The translations under genes were made by a program, and so were the position numbers. From the NCBI GenBank assembly GCA_964442185.1, contig CAYTWT010000303.1, positions 1 through 59,114 of the forward strand: 59,114 nt of DNA, read 5' to 3'. Below the pieces are notes generated by a model that was not told the DNA's origin, made no database searches, and saw nothing but the letters and a program-made list of their open reading frames with translations. Positions 16,663-24,560 of the stretch are shown here, in pieces; position 1 is the stretch's first letter; every line of letters begins with the position of its first letter. Origin of the DNA: CADEEV01 sp964442185. Its GTDB lineage: Bacteria > Acidobacteriota > Vicinamibacteria > Fen-336.

Positions 16663-17604
16663 TCAGGGCTTCGTGGGCGGAGCGGGCGGGATCGGCACGT
16701 AGCCGCTCTCCTGCACGATCTTCTGCCCGGGGGCCGACATCATCCAGTCAATGTACTTTTTCACCGGACCCTCCGGCTCGCCGAGCGTGTAGACGTGCAG
16801 TGACCGCGCCAGCGGGTACGTCTTGTTGGTGACGGTCTCCACCGACGGCTCGACGGCGGGAGCGCCGGCCTTGGGCGAAAGCCTGAGCTTCTTCACCGCC
16901 GGGGTCGCGTAGCCCATGCCGCTGTAGCCGATCGCGGTGAGCGTGTTGCCCACGAGCTCGACCACCTCCTTGGAACCGTTGAGGTCGCGCGAGCCCATCC
17001 TGAAGTCCCGCTTGCCGAGGATGTGCTCGCGGAAGAACTCGTAGGTACCGGAGCTGGACTGGCGGCTGACCAGGACGATGCTGTCGTCGGCGACGCCCGG
17101 GATCTTGACGCCGAGCTGCGACCAGCGGGTGACGTTGCCGCCCTCGCCGAAGGCCTGGGCGAGCTGCTCGACGCGGATCTCGCTCATCGGGTTGTCCTTG
17201 TGGACGTAGACGGCCAGGGCGTCGTAACCCACGATGAACCCTCTCGGGGTCTTGCCGGTGTTCTTCGCCGCCTGCTCGCTCTCCTCGGGCTTGATGTCGC
17301 GGCTTGCGTTGGCGATGTCGACCGCGCCCTTGGTGAGAGCAGCCAGGCCGACCCCCGAGCCGCCCCCGGAGACCTCGACCTCGACGTCGGGCGCGACCTT
17401 CTGGAACTCCTCGGCCCACACCTGGGCGACGTTGACCATGGTGTCGGAGCCCTTGTTCTGGATGACGGCCTTCCTCGCCTCAGGCTCGCCGCTGCCCGGC
17501 TGAGAGGCGCCCTTTCCGCAAGCGGCGAGTCCCGCCGCAACGGCAAACGGTACAAGCCAGGCGGGCGCTCGCCGGCACGGCGTGAAGGATCGGGATCGAG
17601 TCAT
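16663..17604 (-). CDS. pstS: Phosphate-binding lipoprotein PstS
   Basis: 313-residue periplasmic phosphate receptor. The signal peptide ends at lipobox LAAC (C29), so it should be membrane-anchored. The phosphate-site segments are NKGSDTM (start of mature domain), SGGGSGVGLAALTKGAVDIANASR, and SRQSSSGTYEFFREHIL. The C-terminal PYxx-type YPLARSLHVYTLGEP segment is also typical. ATG at 17604 is preceded by an AGGAG ribosome site. It follows the phoU fusion by 25 bp and leads into pstCAB. Confidence 0.93.
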   Translation of the reverse strand: MTRSRSFTPCRRAPAWLVPFAVAAGLAACGKGASQPGSGEPEARKAVIQNKGSDTMVNVAQVWAEEFQKVAPDVEVEVSGGGSGVGLAALTKGAVDIANASRDIKPEESEQAAKNTGKTPRGFIVGYDALAVYVHKDNPMSEIRVEQLAQAFGEGGNVTRWSQLGVKIPGVADDSIVLVSRQSSSGTYEFFREHILGKRDFRMGSRDLNGSKEVVELVGNTLTAIGYSGMGYATPAVKKLRLSPKAGAPAVEPSVETVTNKTYPLARSLHVYTLGEPEGPVKKYIDWMMSAPGQKIVQESGYVPIPPAPPTKP

Positions 17605-17629
17605 ATGCTCTCCTGCCTGGACTTGGCGG

Positions 17630-18736
17630 CTATTCGATCTTGTTCCCCAAGACGGCCTCGACGAGAGCGTGCACGTGGCTCGAGAGGAACTGGTAGGTGG
17701 CCTCGAAGGCGGCCCGGATCTGTTCCGGCGACCCACGCAGCCTGGACGGATCCGCGATGCTCCAATCCACGTAGACCGTCTTCCGGGGGCTGCGCGGGAA
17801 CGCCGCCTGCGCCTCCTTGGCAACTCCGACGATGACCTGGTAATAGTCCAGGTTGGGAACCTGGTACACGGTCTTCGGCGCCATGCGCGCGAGATCGAGC
17901 CCCTTCTCGCGCATGAACTGGAGCGTCGCCGGATCGATCGGCTGCGGGTCGACACCTGCGCTCGAGAAGGTGAACTTCGGCTGGTTGAGAGACTGCGCGA
18001 TCGCCTCGGCCATCTGGCTGCGACAGGAGTTGCGCTCCCCCACGAACAGGACGCGCAAGGTCTCGGCGCCAGGGTGCTTGGCGTACTCGCCCGTGCACAT
18101 GTACAGCACTTCCATACACACATTGCGTGCCTGGTCCGCGACCCGCTCGAAGCGCCGGCCGATCGTGACGAGCGGCTCCATCATCTCAGGCAGGATCTGC
18201 TGTTCGCGCAACAGGGCGATCAACTCCGTGTTCAGCCTGCCCAGCAGTGCATCCACGGCCGGCTCGGCCAGGATGGTCTTGCGGGCCAGCTCCGGATCCT
18301 GCCTGACGAAGGCCTCGATCGAGTCGTGGATCATGGGGATCGCGATATCGGCCATCTCGACGATCCGCGCCATCACGACCCCGGCCGGGCGCGGGAGCGC
18401 GCTCAGCTTGAGGACGTGTCGAGCGACGCTTTCCGCATAGTCGCCGACGCGCTCGAGCTCGAGGTTGATCTTGATCGTGCTGTAGGCAAGCCGCAGCGGG
18501 CCCCCGACGGGCTGCTGCCGCACCAGGAACTCCAGGCAGAGCCGATCGATTTCCTTCTCTTTTTCGTCGATGTACTGATCACGCAGGATCACCGCATAGG
18601 CGGTCTGCTGGGAGTTCTCGACCAGGGCCTTGACGGAATCCCGGAGCGCTCGCTCCGCCAGGCCCGACATCTCGAGCACCTGTTGGCGAATCCGCTCGAT
18701 CTCGCGCTCAAGGGATTCCTCTAGCCGAGTGGGCAT
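17630..18736 (-). CDS. phoU: PhoU fused to an ArsC/LMW-phosphatase-like pseudo-enzyme domain
   Basis: 368-residue fusion. Residues 1-215 are PhoU: two three-helix repeats with the metal-site motifs ERVGD (E95/D99) and ERVAD (E197/D201). Residues 226-368 follow the low-molecular-weight tyrosine phosphatase/thioredoxin-type arsenate reductase fold. The P-loop reads GERNSCRS (233-240), where the family has C-x5-R-S: the nucleophilic Cys is Gly233, while Arg239, Ser240 and the second Cys (C238) remain. The general-acid DP (D329-P330) is kept. The later redox cysteines of ArsC are absent. It is probably a non-catalytic oxyanion-binding module linked to PhoU control of Pst. First gene of the pst operon; ATG with GGAG upstream. 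Confidence 0.9.
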   Translation of the reverse strand: MPTRLEESLEREIERIRQQVLEMSGLAERALRDSVKALVENSQQTAYAVILRDQYIDEKEKEIDRLCLEFLVRQQPVGGPLRLAYSTIKINLELERVGDYAESVARHVLKLSALPRPAGVVMARIVEMADIAIPMIHDSIEAFVRQDPELARKTILAEPAVDALLGRLNTELIALLREQQILPEMMEPLVTIGRRFERVADQARNVCMEVLYMCTGEYAKHPGAETLRVLFVGERNSCRSQMAEAIAQSLNQPKFTFSSAGVDPQPIDPATLQFMREKGLDLARMAPKTVYQVPNLDYYQVIVGVAKEAQAAFPRSPRKTVYVDWSIADPSRLRGSPEQIRAAFEATYQFLSSHVHALVEAVLGNKIE

Positions 18737-18837
18737 GATCTCCGTGGCTCCCCGAGGGGCGAGGCTGTCAGCATCGTCATGAAGATGGTGAGCCTGGCGA
18801 GCGCCGCCGTAGCTTCGCTATCCCCAAGCCGCCGTGC

Positions 18838-18865
18838 AAGATAGCAGATGTCGATTCGATGTCAA
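18838..18865 (-). promoter_or_regulatory. Promoter of the phoU-pst operon
   Basis: On the minus strand, TTGACA (18865-18860) and TATCTT (18843-18838) are separated by 16 bp. This predicts a start near 18831 and a leader of about 95 nt before phoU. The -35 overlaps a GACATC direct repeat with 11-bp period, a spacing like that of PhoB boxes, although the sequence is not a good Pho box. Confidence 0.5.
18847..18863. repeat. 11-bp-period direct repeat GATGTC over the pst promoter
   Basis: GATGTC occurs at 18847-18852 and again at 18858-18863, exactly one helical turn apart, overlapping the -35 of the phoU promoter. Such spacing is typical of OmpR/PhoB-family binding sites. The core TGTC is shared with the Pho box, but the flanks differ. 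Confidence 0.35.
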
Positions 18866-19060
18866 ACCGGTCTCGGGACCGATCTCGCCAGCGCGCCGAC
18901 CCTGTCTCTTCGAGCGGCGAAGCTGCGGAGCCTTCGTGTGGCTCTCGCGGTGGCGTCGCGTAAACGTGGCGCCACGGCAGTTGCTCGAGGGCTTGCCACC
19001 GAAGAGAGGGGCGGCGGCTCCGGTTCGCGCGAGTGAGGGTTCCTTGGTAGGCTCTTCCGC
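18866..19060. other. Intergenic region between the phoU-pst operon and thiL
   Basis: The divergent gap runs from 18737 to 19060. Its phoU-proximal part holds the minus-strand promoter and repeat. The remainder contains a 12-bp perfect palindrome CGTGGCGCCACG (18965-18976). I see no convincing gene, TPP riboswitch or RNA in it. Confidence 0.4.
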
Positions 19061-20146
19061 GTGATCAATCCTGAGACTTCCGTTCGCGAGTTGGGCGAGC
19101 GGGCCCTCCTCAAGTACATCCGCGCGCGGATTCCGGCTGGTCCGGGGGTCGAGATCGGGATTGGCGACGATGCCGCGGCCGTCCAGACGGGGCCGATCAC
19201 GCTGATCACGACCGACTGCCTGGTCGAGGGAGTGCATTTCCTCCGGGAGTGGGCGCCGGCGCGGCTCGTGGGGCGCAAGGCCCTCACGATCAATTTGTCC
19301 GACATTGCGGCGATGGCCGGGGTGCCACGGCATGCGACCGTGAGCCTGTGTCTTCCGCCCGACGTGCCGTTTGGGTGGGTGGATGGACTCTACGACGGGT
19401 TGCTCGAACGGGCGGCCGAGACTGGGGTCAGCATCGTCGGTGGAAACCTATCGCTCTCGACCTCGCAGATCGTCGTCGACGTCACGCTGCTGGGGCAGGG
19501 CGAGAAGCTGCTGCGGCGGGCCGGCGCGGTTCCGGGCGATCTCGTGATCGTCACCGGAGCTTTGGGCGCGGCCGCGGCCGGGCTCAAGCTGATGATGCAG
19601 GGTGGGCGCCTGGATCAGGACGGCTTCCTGCACAAGACCGGGGTGTGGACCGAGTCCTCGGCCAATGCCGTGACGCATTGCCTGCGGGCGCTGCTCGACC
19701 CGAATCCGCCGCTCGCCTTCGCGCGGGCGCTCGCGGAGCAGGAGATCGTTCACGCTGCGATGGATCTGTCCGACGGCCTGTCGGGCGATCTGCGCACGAT
19801 GTGCGACGAGGGCGATGTGTCCGCGTGGGTGGATGCGAGCGCGGTCCCCATCGACGCGTCGGCCGCCAGTCTGGAGCGGGCACGGGGCGGAGATGCGGCC
19901 GCGCTCGCGTTGCACGGTGGCGAGGATTACCAGCTGCTGCTCGCGGTGCCGCGCGGCAAGCTCGACGCGCTACGCGACGTGGCCGTGATCTGGGACATAC
20001 CGACGACCGTGATCGGGGAGTTCGCGCCGGGGCCCTCGGCGCTGTTGCTCAAGAAGGGCGGTAGTCTGTTGCCGCTCACGTCCCAGGCCCACGATCACTT
20101 CCGCGGGCTGGGCACTGGCGGGGGAGAGACGGCGACTCGGGCATGA
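19061..20146 (+). CDS. thiL: Thiamine-monophosphate kinase
   Basis: 361-residue ThiL, which phosphorylates TMP to thiamine diphosphate. Motifs are GIGDDAAAV (metal/ATP), TTDCLVEGVHF, KALTINLSDIAAMAG, VGGNLSLS, MDLSDGLSGDL and HGGEDYQLL. It begins with GTG at 19061. The stop overlaps the ATG of the DUF2062 gene (ATGA). The divergent upstream region is shared with the phoU-pst operon. Confidence 0.93.
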   Translation: MINPETSVRELGERALLKYIRARIPAGPGVEIGIGDDAAAVQTGPITLITTDCLVEGVHFLREWAPARLVGRKALTINLSDIAAMAGVPRHATVSLCLPPDVPFGWVDGLYDGLLERAAETGVSIVGGNLSLSTSQIVVDVTLLGQGEKLLRRAGAVPGDLVIVTGALGAAAAGLKLMMQGGRLDQDGFLHKTGVWTESSANAVTHCLRALLDPNPPLAFARALAEQEIVHAAMDLSDGLSGDLRTMCDEGDVSAWVDASAVPIDASAASLERARGGDAAALALHGGEDYQLLLAVPRGKLDALRDVAVIWDIPTTVIGEFAPGPSALLLKKGGSLLPLTSQAHDHFRGLGTGGGETATRA

Positions 20147-20595
20147 GGGGGCGGTTCAGGCGGGTCCTCAACGCGCTGTTTCTTCTCGAGGACGCCCCGG
20201 ATCGAATCGCGCTCGCCTTTGCGATCGGAGTGTGGATCGCGTTCAGCCCGCTGCTCGGGATTCACACGGGGCTTGCGCTTGCGATCGCTTTCCTGTTCCG
20301 GCTCAGCCGGGCGGCGATGCTGTTCGGCGCCTATCTCAACAACCCCTGGACCATCGCGCCGATATACACGGCCGGGACAGTCCTCGGCTCATGGCTGCTC
20401 GGGATGTCGCCGAGCGGGATCTCGCGAATCGCCTGGGAGGCCGAGGGGGACGCCTTCTACACGTCGCTCTGGCAGGGGCTCCAACCGTACATCTGGCCCT
20501 ACTTCGTCGGGAACACCGCGCTCGGCGTGCTGGTGGCGATTCCCGCCTACTTCGTCGTGCGGTCGCTGCTGGCGAGGCGGCGGGTCAGGACGTAG
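20143..20595 (+). CDS. DUF2062 membrane protein
   Basis: 150-residue membrane protein of the DUF2062 family. The segment IALAFAIGVWIAFSPLLGIHTGLALAIAF is the family core, followed by YLNNPWTIAPIYTAGTVLGSWLLG and a C-terminal membrane segment. The function of the family is unknown; members often sit near ThiL, glycosyltransferases or sensor kinases. Translationally coupled to thiL. It ends 14 bp before the convergent gatA stop. Confidence 0.82.
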   Translation: MRGRFRRVLNALFLLEDAPDRIALAFAIGVWIAFSPLLGIHTGLALAIAFLFRLSRAAMLFGAYLNNPWTIAPIYTAGTVLGSWLLGMSPSGISRIAWEAEGDAFYTSLWQGLQPYIWPYFVGNTALGVLVAIPAYFVVRSLLARRRVRT

Positions 20596-20609
20596 CAGCG
20601 AGCTTGCAT

Positions 20610-22100
20610 CTACTCCTGGAAGGGCAACGGGAGTTGGCTGACGCGTGGAGGGCGAGCCAGATGGTGCTGGGTCACCTGCTGGTACGCATGGCCGAGCCGG
20701 AAGAGCGTCGCCTCGTCGAAAGCTCGCCCGAGTAGCTGGAGGCCGACCGGCAGTCCGCCGGAGAAGCCGCAGGGAATCGAGAGGCCGGGGATGCCGGCCA
20801 GGTTCGCGGGCACCGTGAAGATGTCGGCCAGGTACATCTGCAGCGGGTCCTCGGTCTTCTCGCCGAGCTTGAAGGCCGGTGTCGGGGTCGTCGGCGTCGC
20901 GATCGCATCGCAACTGCCGAAGGCTGTCTCGAAGTCCCCGCGAATCAGCGTGCGCAGCTTCTGTGCGCGCACGTAGTAGGCGTCGTAGTAGCCCGAAGAC
21001 AAGACGAACGTGCCGAGGATGATACGGCGTTTCACCTCGGCCCCGAAGCCGTGGTCCCGGGAGTCGCCGTACATGCTGCGCAAGTCGCGTGCGCTCGGGG
21101 CGCGATAGCCGTAGCGCACGCCGTCGAAGCGGGCCAGGTTGCTCGAGGCCTCGGCCGTGGCTACGATGTAGTACGTCGCAATCGCGTGCCCTGCGTTGGG
21201 CAGGGCCACTTGCACGATCCGGGCGCCGGCCGCTTCGAGCGCTTGCAGCGATTCGCGAAATGCCGCCATGGTCTGCGTCTCGACACCCTCGGCCAGGAAG
21301 GACCAGGGCACGCCGATGCTGAGCCCGCGCGCGCCGCCGGCCAGACTCGCGCCGAAGTCGGGGACGACCTCGTTCGCAGTCGTGGCGTCGTGCGGGTCCG
21401 GGCCGCACAGGACGCTCGCGCACAAGGCGGCATCCTCTACTGTGCGGCAGAGCGGCCCGACCTGGTCGAGGGACGAAGCAAACGCCACCAGGCCGAAGCG
21501 ACTCACCCGGCCATACGTTGGCTTGAGTCCGACCACGCCGCACAGCGCGGCGGGCTGGCGGATCGACCCGCCGGTATCGGTGCCGAGGGCGAGTGGGGTG
21601 ACGCCCGCGGCCACCGCCGCCGCCGAGCCGCCTGAGGAACCCCCTGGCACGCGCGAGGGATCCCAGGGGTTGCGCGTCTTCTTGTAGGCGCTGTTCTCGG
21701 TCGAGGAGCCCATCGCGAACTCGTCCATGTTGGTCTTGCCGAGAACGACAGCACCCGCGGCCTCGAGGCGCGCGACGGCCGTGGCCGTGAAGGGCGGCCT
21801 GTAGCCTTCGAGAAAGCGCGATCCGCAGGTGGTGGGCGTGCCCTCGATGTCGAGCACGTCCTTGATCGCGACCGGGACGCCCGCCAGCGGAGGTACCGGC
21901 CGCCCCGCGGCGAGCTCGGCATCGAGCCTGCACGCCGTAGCCAGCGCACGCTCCTCGAAGACCGACAGGAAGGCGTCGATGCTCGGCTCCACGACAGCCA
22001 GACGGGTCAGGTGCGCCCGCGTCACCTCTTCCGCCGAAGCCTCTCGAGCCCGAATCCGACGGGCGATCTCGGCTGCCGACAGCTCGGTGAGCGAGCTCAT
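20610..22100 (-). CDS. gatA: Asp-tRNA(Asn)/Glu-tRNA(Gln) amidotransferase subunit A
   Basis: 496-residue amidase subunit of GatCAB, which releases ammonia from glutamine for tRNA-dependent amidation. The amidase triad is visible: Lys in AIKDVLD, the cis-Ser in GGSSGGSAAAVAAG, and the nucleophile Ser in GTDTGGSIRQPAALCG. The GLKPTYGRVSRFGLVAFASSLDQ stretch is typical of GatA rather than a generic amidase. ATG overlaps the gatC stop. gatB is not in the window. Confidence 0.95.
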   Translation of the reverse strand: MSSLTELSAAEIARRIRAREASAEEVTRAHLTRLAVVEPSIDAFLSVFEERALATACRLDAELAAGRPVPPLAGVPVAIKDVLDIEGTPTTCGSRFLEGYRPPFTATAVARLEAAGAVVLGKTNMDEFAMGSSTENSAYKKTRNPWDPSRVPGGSSGGSAAAVAAGVTPLALGTDTGGSIRQPAALCGVVGLKPTYGRVSRFGLVAFASSLDQVGPLCRTVEDAALCASVLCGPDPHDATTANEVVPDFGASLAGGARGLSIGVPWSFLAEGVETQTMAAFRESLQALEAAGARIVQVALPNAGHAIATYYIVATAEASSNLARFDGVRYGYRAPSARDLRSMYGDSRDHGFGAEVKRRIILGTFVLSSGYYDAYYVRAQKLRTLIRGDFETAFGSCDAIATPTTPTPAFKLGEKTEDPLQMYLADIFTVPANLAGIPGLSIPCGFSGGLPVGLQLLGRAFDEATLFRLGHAYQQVTQHHLARPPRVSQLPLPFQE

Positions 22101-22387
22101 CCGCCGATCACACGGGGCACGCGGAACAAGCGGTCCGCTGCGTCCGGGGCTTCGGCCAGTGCCACTTCAGTTGCGAGTCCGCTCAGCGGCTCGTCTTCGC
22201 GAAGGCTCTCGCTCGTGCGCGGGTGGCTCATCGGCTCGACCGCCGTGGTGTCGACAGCCTGGACCCGCTCCGCATAAGCCAGGACGTCCTGGAGTTGCCG
22301 CGCAAAGAGCTCGCGCTCCTCGGCCGTCAAGGAGAGATGGGCGAGGCGGGCCACATGATCCACCGTTTCGATCGTCACCTTCGACAT
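22097..22387 (-). CDS. gatC: Asp-tRNA(Asn)/Glu-tRNA(Gln) amidotransferase subunit C
   Basis: 96-residue GatC. It starts VTIETVDHVARLAHLSLTAEE after MSK, with central VQAVDTTAVEPMSHP and a C-terminal LREDEPLSG...DAADRLFRVPRVI, all GatC hallmarks. The small subunit wraps around GatA and GatB. The start ATG is at 22387 and the stop overlaps gatA (ATGA). The divergent Yip1-type gene starts 20 bp away, so the two share a very short promoter region. Confidence 0.93.
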   Translation of the reverse strand: MSKVTIETVDHVARLAHLSLTAEERELFARQLQDVLAYAERVQAVDTTAVEPMSHPRTSESLREDEPLSGLATEVALAEAPDAADRLFRVPRVIGG

Positions 22388-22407
22388 GAGCCGGGTAATA
22401 TACGCCG

Positions 22408-23112
22408 ATGAGCCAGGATCTGCCTCCGCCGCTGCCGCCTGCCGCGGGCCGCCGGGAGCCAGGAGCGCCGTGGGAGCGGCGCGCACAGGTCGGCCTCGTG
22501 CCCGCGCTGGTCGAGACGACGAGCCTGGTGCTCCTACACCCGAGCGGTTTCTTCCGCGGCATGCCGGTGAGCGGTGGCCTCGGCGCACCCGTCGGGTACG
22601 CCCTCATCGTCGGCTATCTGGGCATCGTCGTGCAGGCACTCTATCAGGCGGTCCTCAACATCGGCTTGGGGAGCGCGCTGAGTGGCATCGGCGATCGCAG
22701 TCCGCTCGGCAGCTGGGGCCCGGCTCTCCAGGGTGGGCTCGGCCTCGCCGCCCAGATCGTCCTGGGGCCGGCCTTTTTGCTAGTGGGCTTGTTTGTCGGC
22801 GCGGGGATCTATCACCTGATCCTGATGGTGATGGGGCAGGCCAAGCAGCGCTTCGAGGCCACGCTCCGCGTCGTCGCGTACGGCCACGCCGCCAGCGTGC
22901 TGATGCTGCTGCCGTTCTGCGGTGGTCTGGCGGCCGCGGTGTGGTGGATCGTGATCGGGATCGTCGGCTTGTCGGAAACGCATCGCATCGGACGCGGCAG
23001 CGCAGCGGTCGCCATTCTCGCGCCGATCGTGCTGGCCTGCTGCTGCTGCGGGACCGGTCTGCTGCTGATCTTCGGTGGCATCGCGGGCCTCGCGAGCCAT
23101 CTGCCACGCTGA
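22408..23112 (+). CDS. Yip1-family membrane protein
   Basis: 234-residue polytopic membrane protein with a proline-rich cytoplasmic N-terminus. Residues ~35-60 contain the family-like VLLHPSGFFRGMPVSGGL block, followed by about five membrane spans, including YHLILMVMGQAKQRFEATLRVVAYG. A run of four cysteines (VLACCCCGTG) lies in the last span. Yip1-domain proteins in bacteria have no settled role. The DUF2752 gene follows with a start/stop overlap, suggesting a common membrane function. Confidence 0.7.
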   Translation: MSQDLPPPLPPAAGRREPGAPWERRAQVGLVPALVETTSLVLLHPSGFFRGMPVSGGLGAPVGYALIVGYLGIVVQALYQAVLNIGLGSALSGIGDRSPLGSWGPALQGGLGLAAQIVLGPAFLLVGLFVGAGIYHLILMVMGQAKQRFEATLRVVAYGHAASVLMLLPFCGGLAAAVWWIVIGIVGLSETHRIGRGSAAVAILAPIVLACCCCGTGLLLIFGGIAGLASHLPR

Positions 23113-23531
23113 TGTCGACGACGGCTCCGCTGCGACTCCGGGGCGCCGAGGGCGCGGCGCCATTCGGCGCGATCTTCGCCGGCGTGGGCGGCTTGTCCTG
23201 CCTGACGGTCGGACTGCTCCATCTGGACCGCCTGCCCGTCAGTTTTTGCGTGTTCAAGGCGCTGACCGACTTGCCCTGTCCAACCTGCGGCGCCACCCGC
23301 GCCCTGGGGCGGCTCTTCGCCCTGGACATTTCCGGTGCGGCCTCGATGAACCCGCTGGTTGCCGCCGCTGCGCTCGGCCTGGCCGCTTGGGGGGTCGCGG
23401 ATCTCGCCCTCTTGACCCGGGGCCGCAGCCTGGCGGTGGACGTTTCGCCCCCCGCCGGCCGCGCGTTACGCGTGGCGGCGGTGGGGGTTATCGCCCTGAA
23501 CTGGGCCTATCTGCTCCACGCTGGCCGCTGA
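23112..23531 (+). CDS. DUF2752 membrane protein
   Basis: 139-residue protein with three predicted membrane helices. It carries the DUF2752 hallmark CPTCGATRA (Cys-Pro-x-Cys-Gly, residues ~57-65) near the end of the first membrane segment. It is often encoded with Yip1 or TM2-type proteins; the function is unknown. ATG at 23112 overlaps the stop of the preceding gene. Confidence 0.78.
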   Translation: MSTTAPLRLRGAEGAAPFGAIFAGVGGLSCLTVGLLHLDRLPVSFCVFKALTDLPCPTCGATRALGRLFALDISGAASMNPLVAAAALGLAAWGVADLALLTRGRSLAVDVSPPAGRALRVAAVGVIALNWAYLLHAGR

Positions 23532-23579
23532 GCCGAAGCCTCACGGCTCGGCAAGCTCCCCGTTTATACTGGCCTGTGA

Positions 23580-24560
23580 ATGAAGCCTGAAGTTTCCGTC
23601 GTGATCCCGGTCTTCAACGAGGCCGAGAACGTCGAGGATCTGCACGAGCAACTCACCGCCGTGCTCGCGGGACTGGCCCGGCCGTACGAGATCGTGATCG
23701 TCGACGACGGCTCGTCCGATGGGACGCTCGAGCGGCTGCTGGCCCTCGAGGCTCGGGACCCGCGGCTGCGCGTGCTGTGCCTGCGCCGCAACTTCGGACA
23801 GACCGCCGCGTTTTCAGCGGGCTTCGACCATTCACGCGGCGACGTCGTCGTGACCTCCGACGGCGATCTCCAGAACGACCCGGCCGACATTCCACGCCTG
23901 CTGGCGAAGCTCGACGAGGGCTTCGACCTGGTCTGCGGCTGGCGGCAGAAGCGGCAGGATCCGCTTTCGAAGCGTCTCCCGTCGTTCTTCGCGAACCGGC
24001 TGATCTCGTGGGCCACGGGCGTGCGGCTCCACGACTACGGCTGTTCGCTGAAGGCGATTCGCGCGGAGGTGGTGCGCAACCTCCGGCTCTACGGGGAGAT
24101 GCACCGCTTCATCCCGGCCGTCGCCTCGTGGATGGGCGTGCGCGTCGCGGAGCTGCCGGTCAAGCACCGGCCGCGAACGCGCGGCGCGAGCAAGTACGGG
24201 ATCGGTCGCACCGTGCGCGTGGTGCTCGACCTCTTCACGGTCAAGTTCCTGGGCGCCTACGGAACGCGGCCCTCACACCTTTTCGGCGTGATGGGCCTCG
24301 CGTCGGGCGCGACAGGCTCCGCGATCCTCGCGTACCTCGCCTACATCCGGCTCTTCGCGGACACGGCGATCGGTGGGCGGCCGCTGCTGATCCTGGGCGC
24401 GCTGCTCTTTCTGACGGGCGTGATCCTGGTGAGCGTCGGCCTCGTCGCTGAGCTCCTGGTCCGGACCTACCACGAGAGCCAGGGCAAGCCGACCTACTTC
24501 GTGCGGGAGACGCGCCCGGCCGAGCCGACCTCGCGCGAGGCGGCCTTTCCGCGGCATTGA
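23580..24560 (+). CDS. Family 2 glycosyltransferase, GtrB/DPM1-like
   Basis: 326-residue polyisoprenyl-phosphate sugar transferase. The GT-A core is VSVVIPVFNEAENVEDL, with VIVDDGSSDGT and the catalytic DXD-type TSDGDLQNDP; YGEMHRFIP and RTRGASKYG are typical of the GtrB/dolichyl-P-mannose synthase branch. Two C-terminal membrane helices (residues ~240-310) anchor it. The product would be undecaprenyl-P-sugar, the donor used by GT-C enzymes such as the one encoded at 26727. First gene of a coupled plus-strand glycan block; the next gene starts in its stop (TTGA). Confidence 0.88.
   Translation: MKPEVSVVIPVFNEAENVEDLHEQLTAVLAGLARPYEIVIVDDGSSDGTLERLLALEARDPRLRVLCLRRNFGQTAAFSAGFDHSRGDVVVTSDGDLQNDPADIPRLLAKLDEGFDLVCGWRQKRQDPLSKRLPSFFANRLISWATGVRLHDYGCSLKAIRAEVVRNLRLYGEMHRFIPAVASWMGVRVAELPVKHRPRTRGASKYGIGRTVRVVLDLFTVKFLGAYGTRPSHLFGVMGLASGATGSAILAYLAYIRLFADTAIGGRPLLILGALLFLTGVILVSVGLVAELLVRTYHESQGKPTYFVRETRPAEPTSREAAFPRH

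Noticed and set aside
17630..18736. PhoU and the ArsC-like domain as two separate genes
   Set aside because: The reading frame is continuous, with no stop or start signal between residues 215 and 226.
18767..18784. Canonical Pho box near phoU (CTGTCAGCATCGTCAT)
   Set aside because: The second half-site is at the wrong spacing (about 9 rather than 11 bp) and it lies downstream of the predicted transcription start.
18965..18976. 12-bp palindrome CGTGGCGCCACG
   Set aside because: A palindrome this short and GC-rich can arise by chance in this sequence; no second copy or adjacent promoter was found.
18737..19060. TPP riboswitch before thiL
   Set aside because: The conserved TPP motifs (CUGAGA and the pyrophosphate-binding block) are absent.
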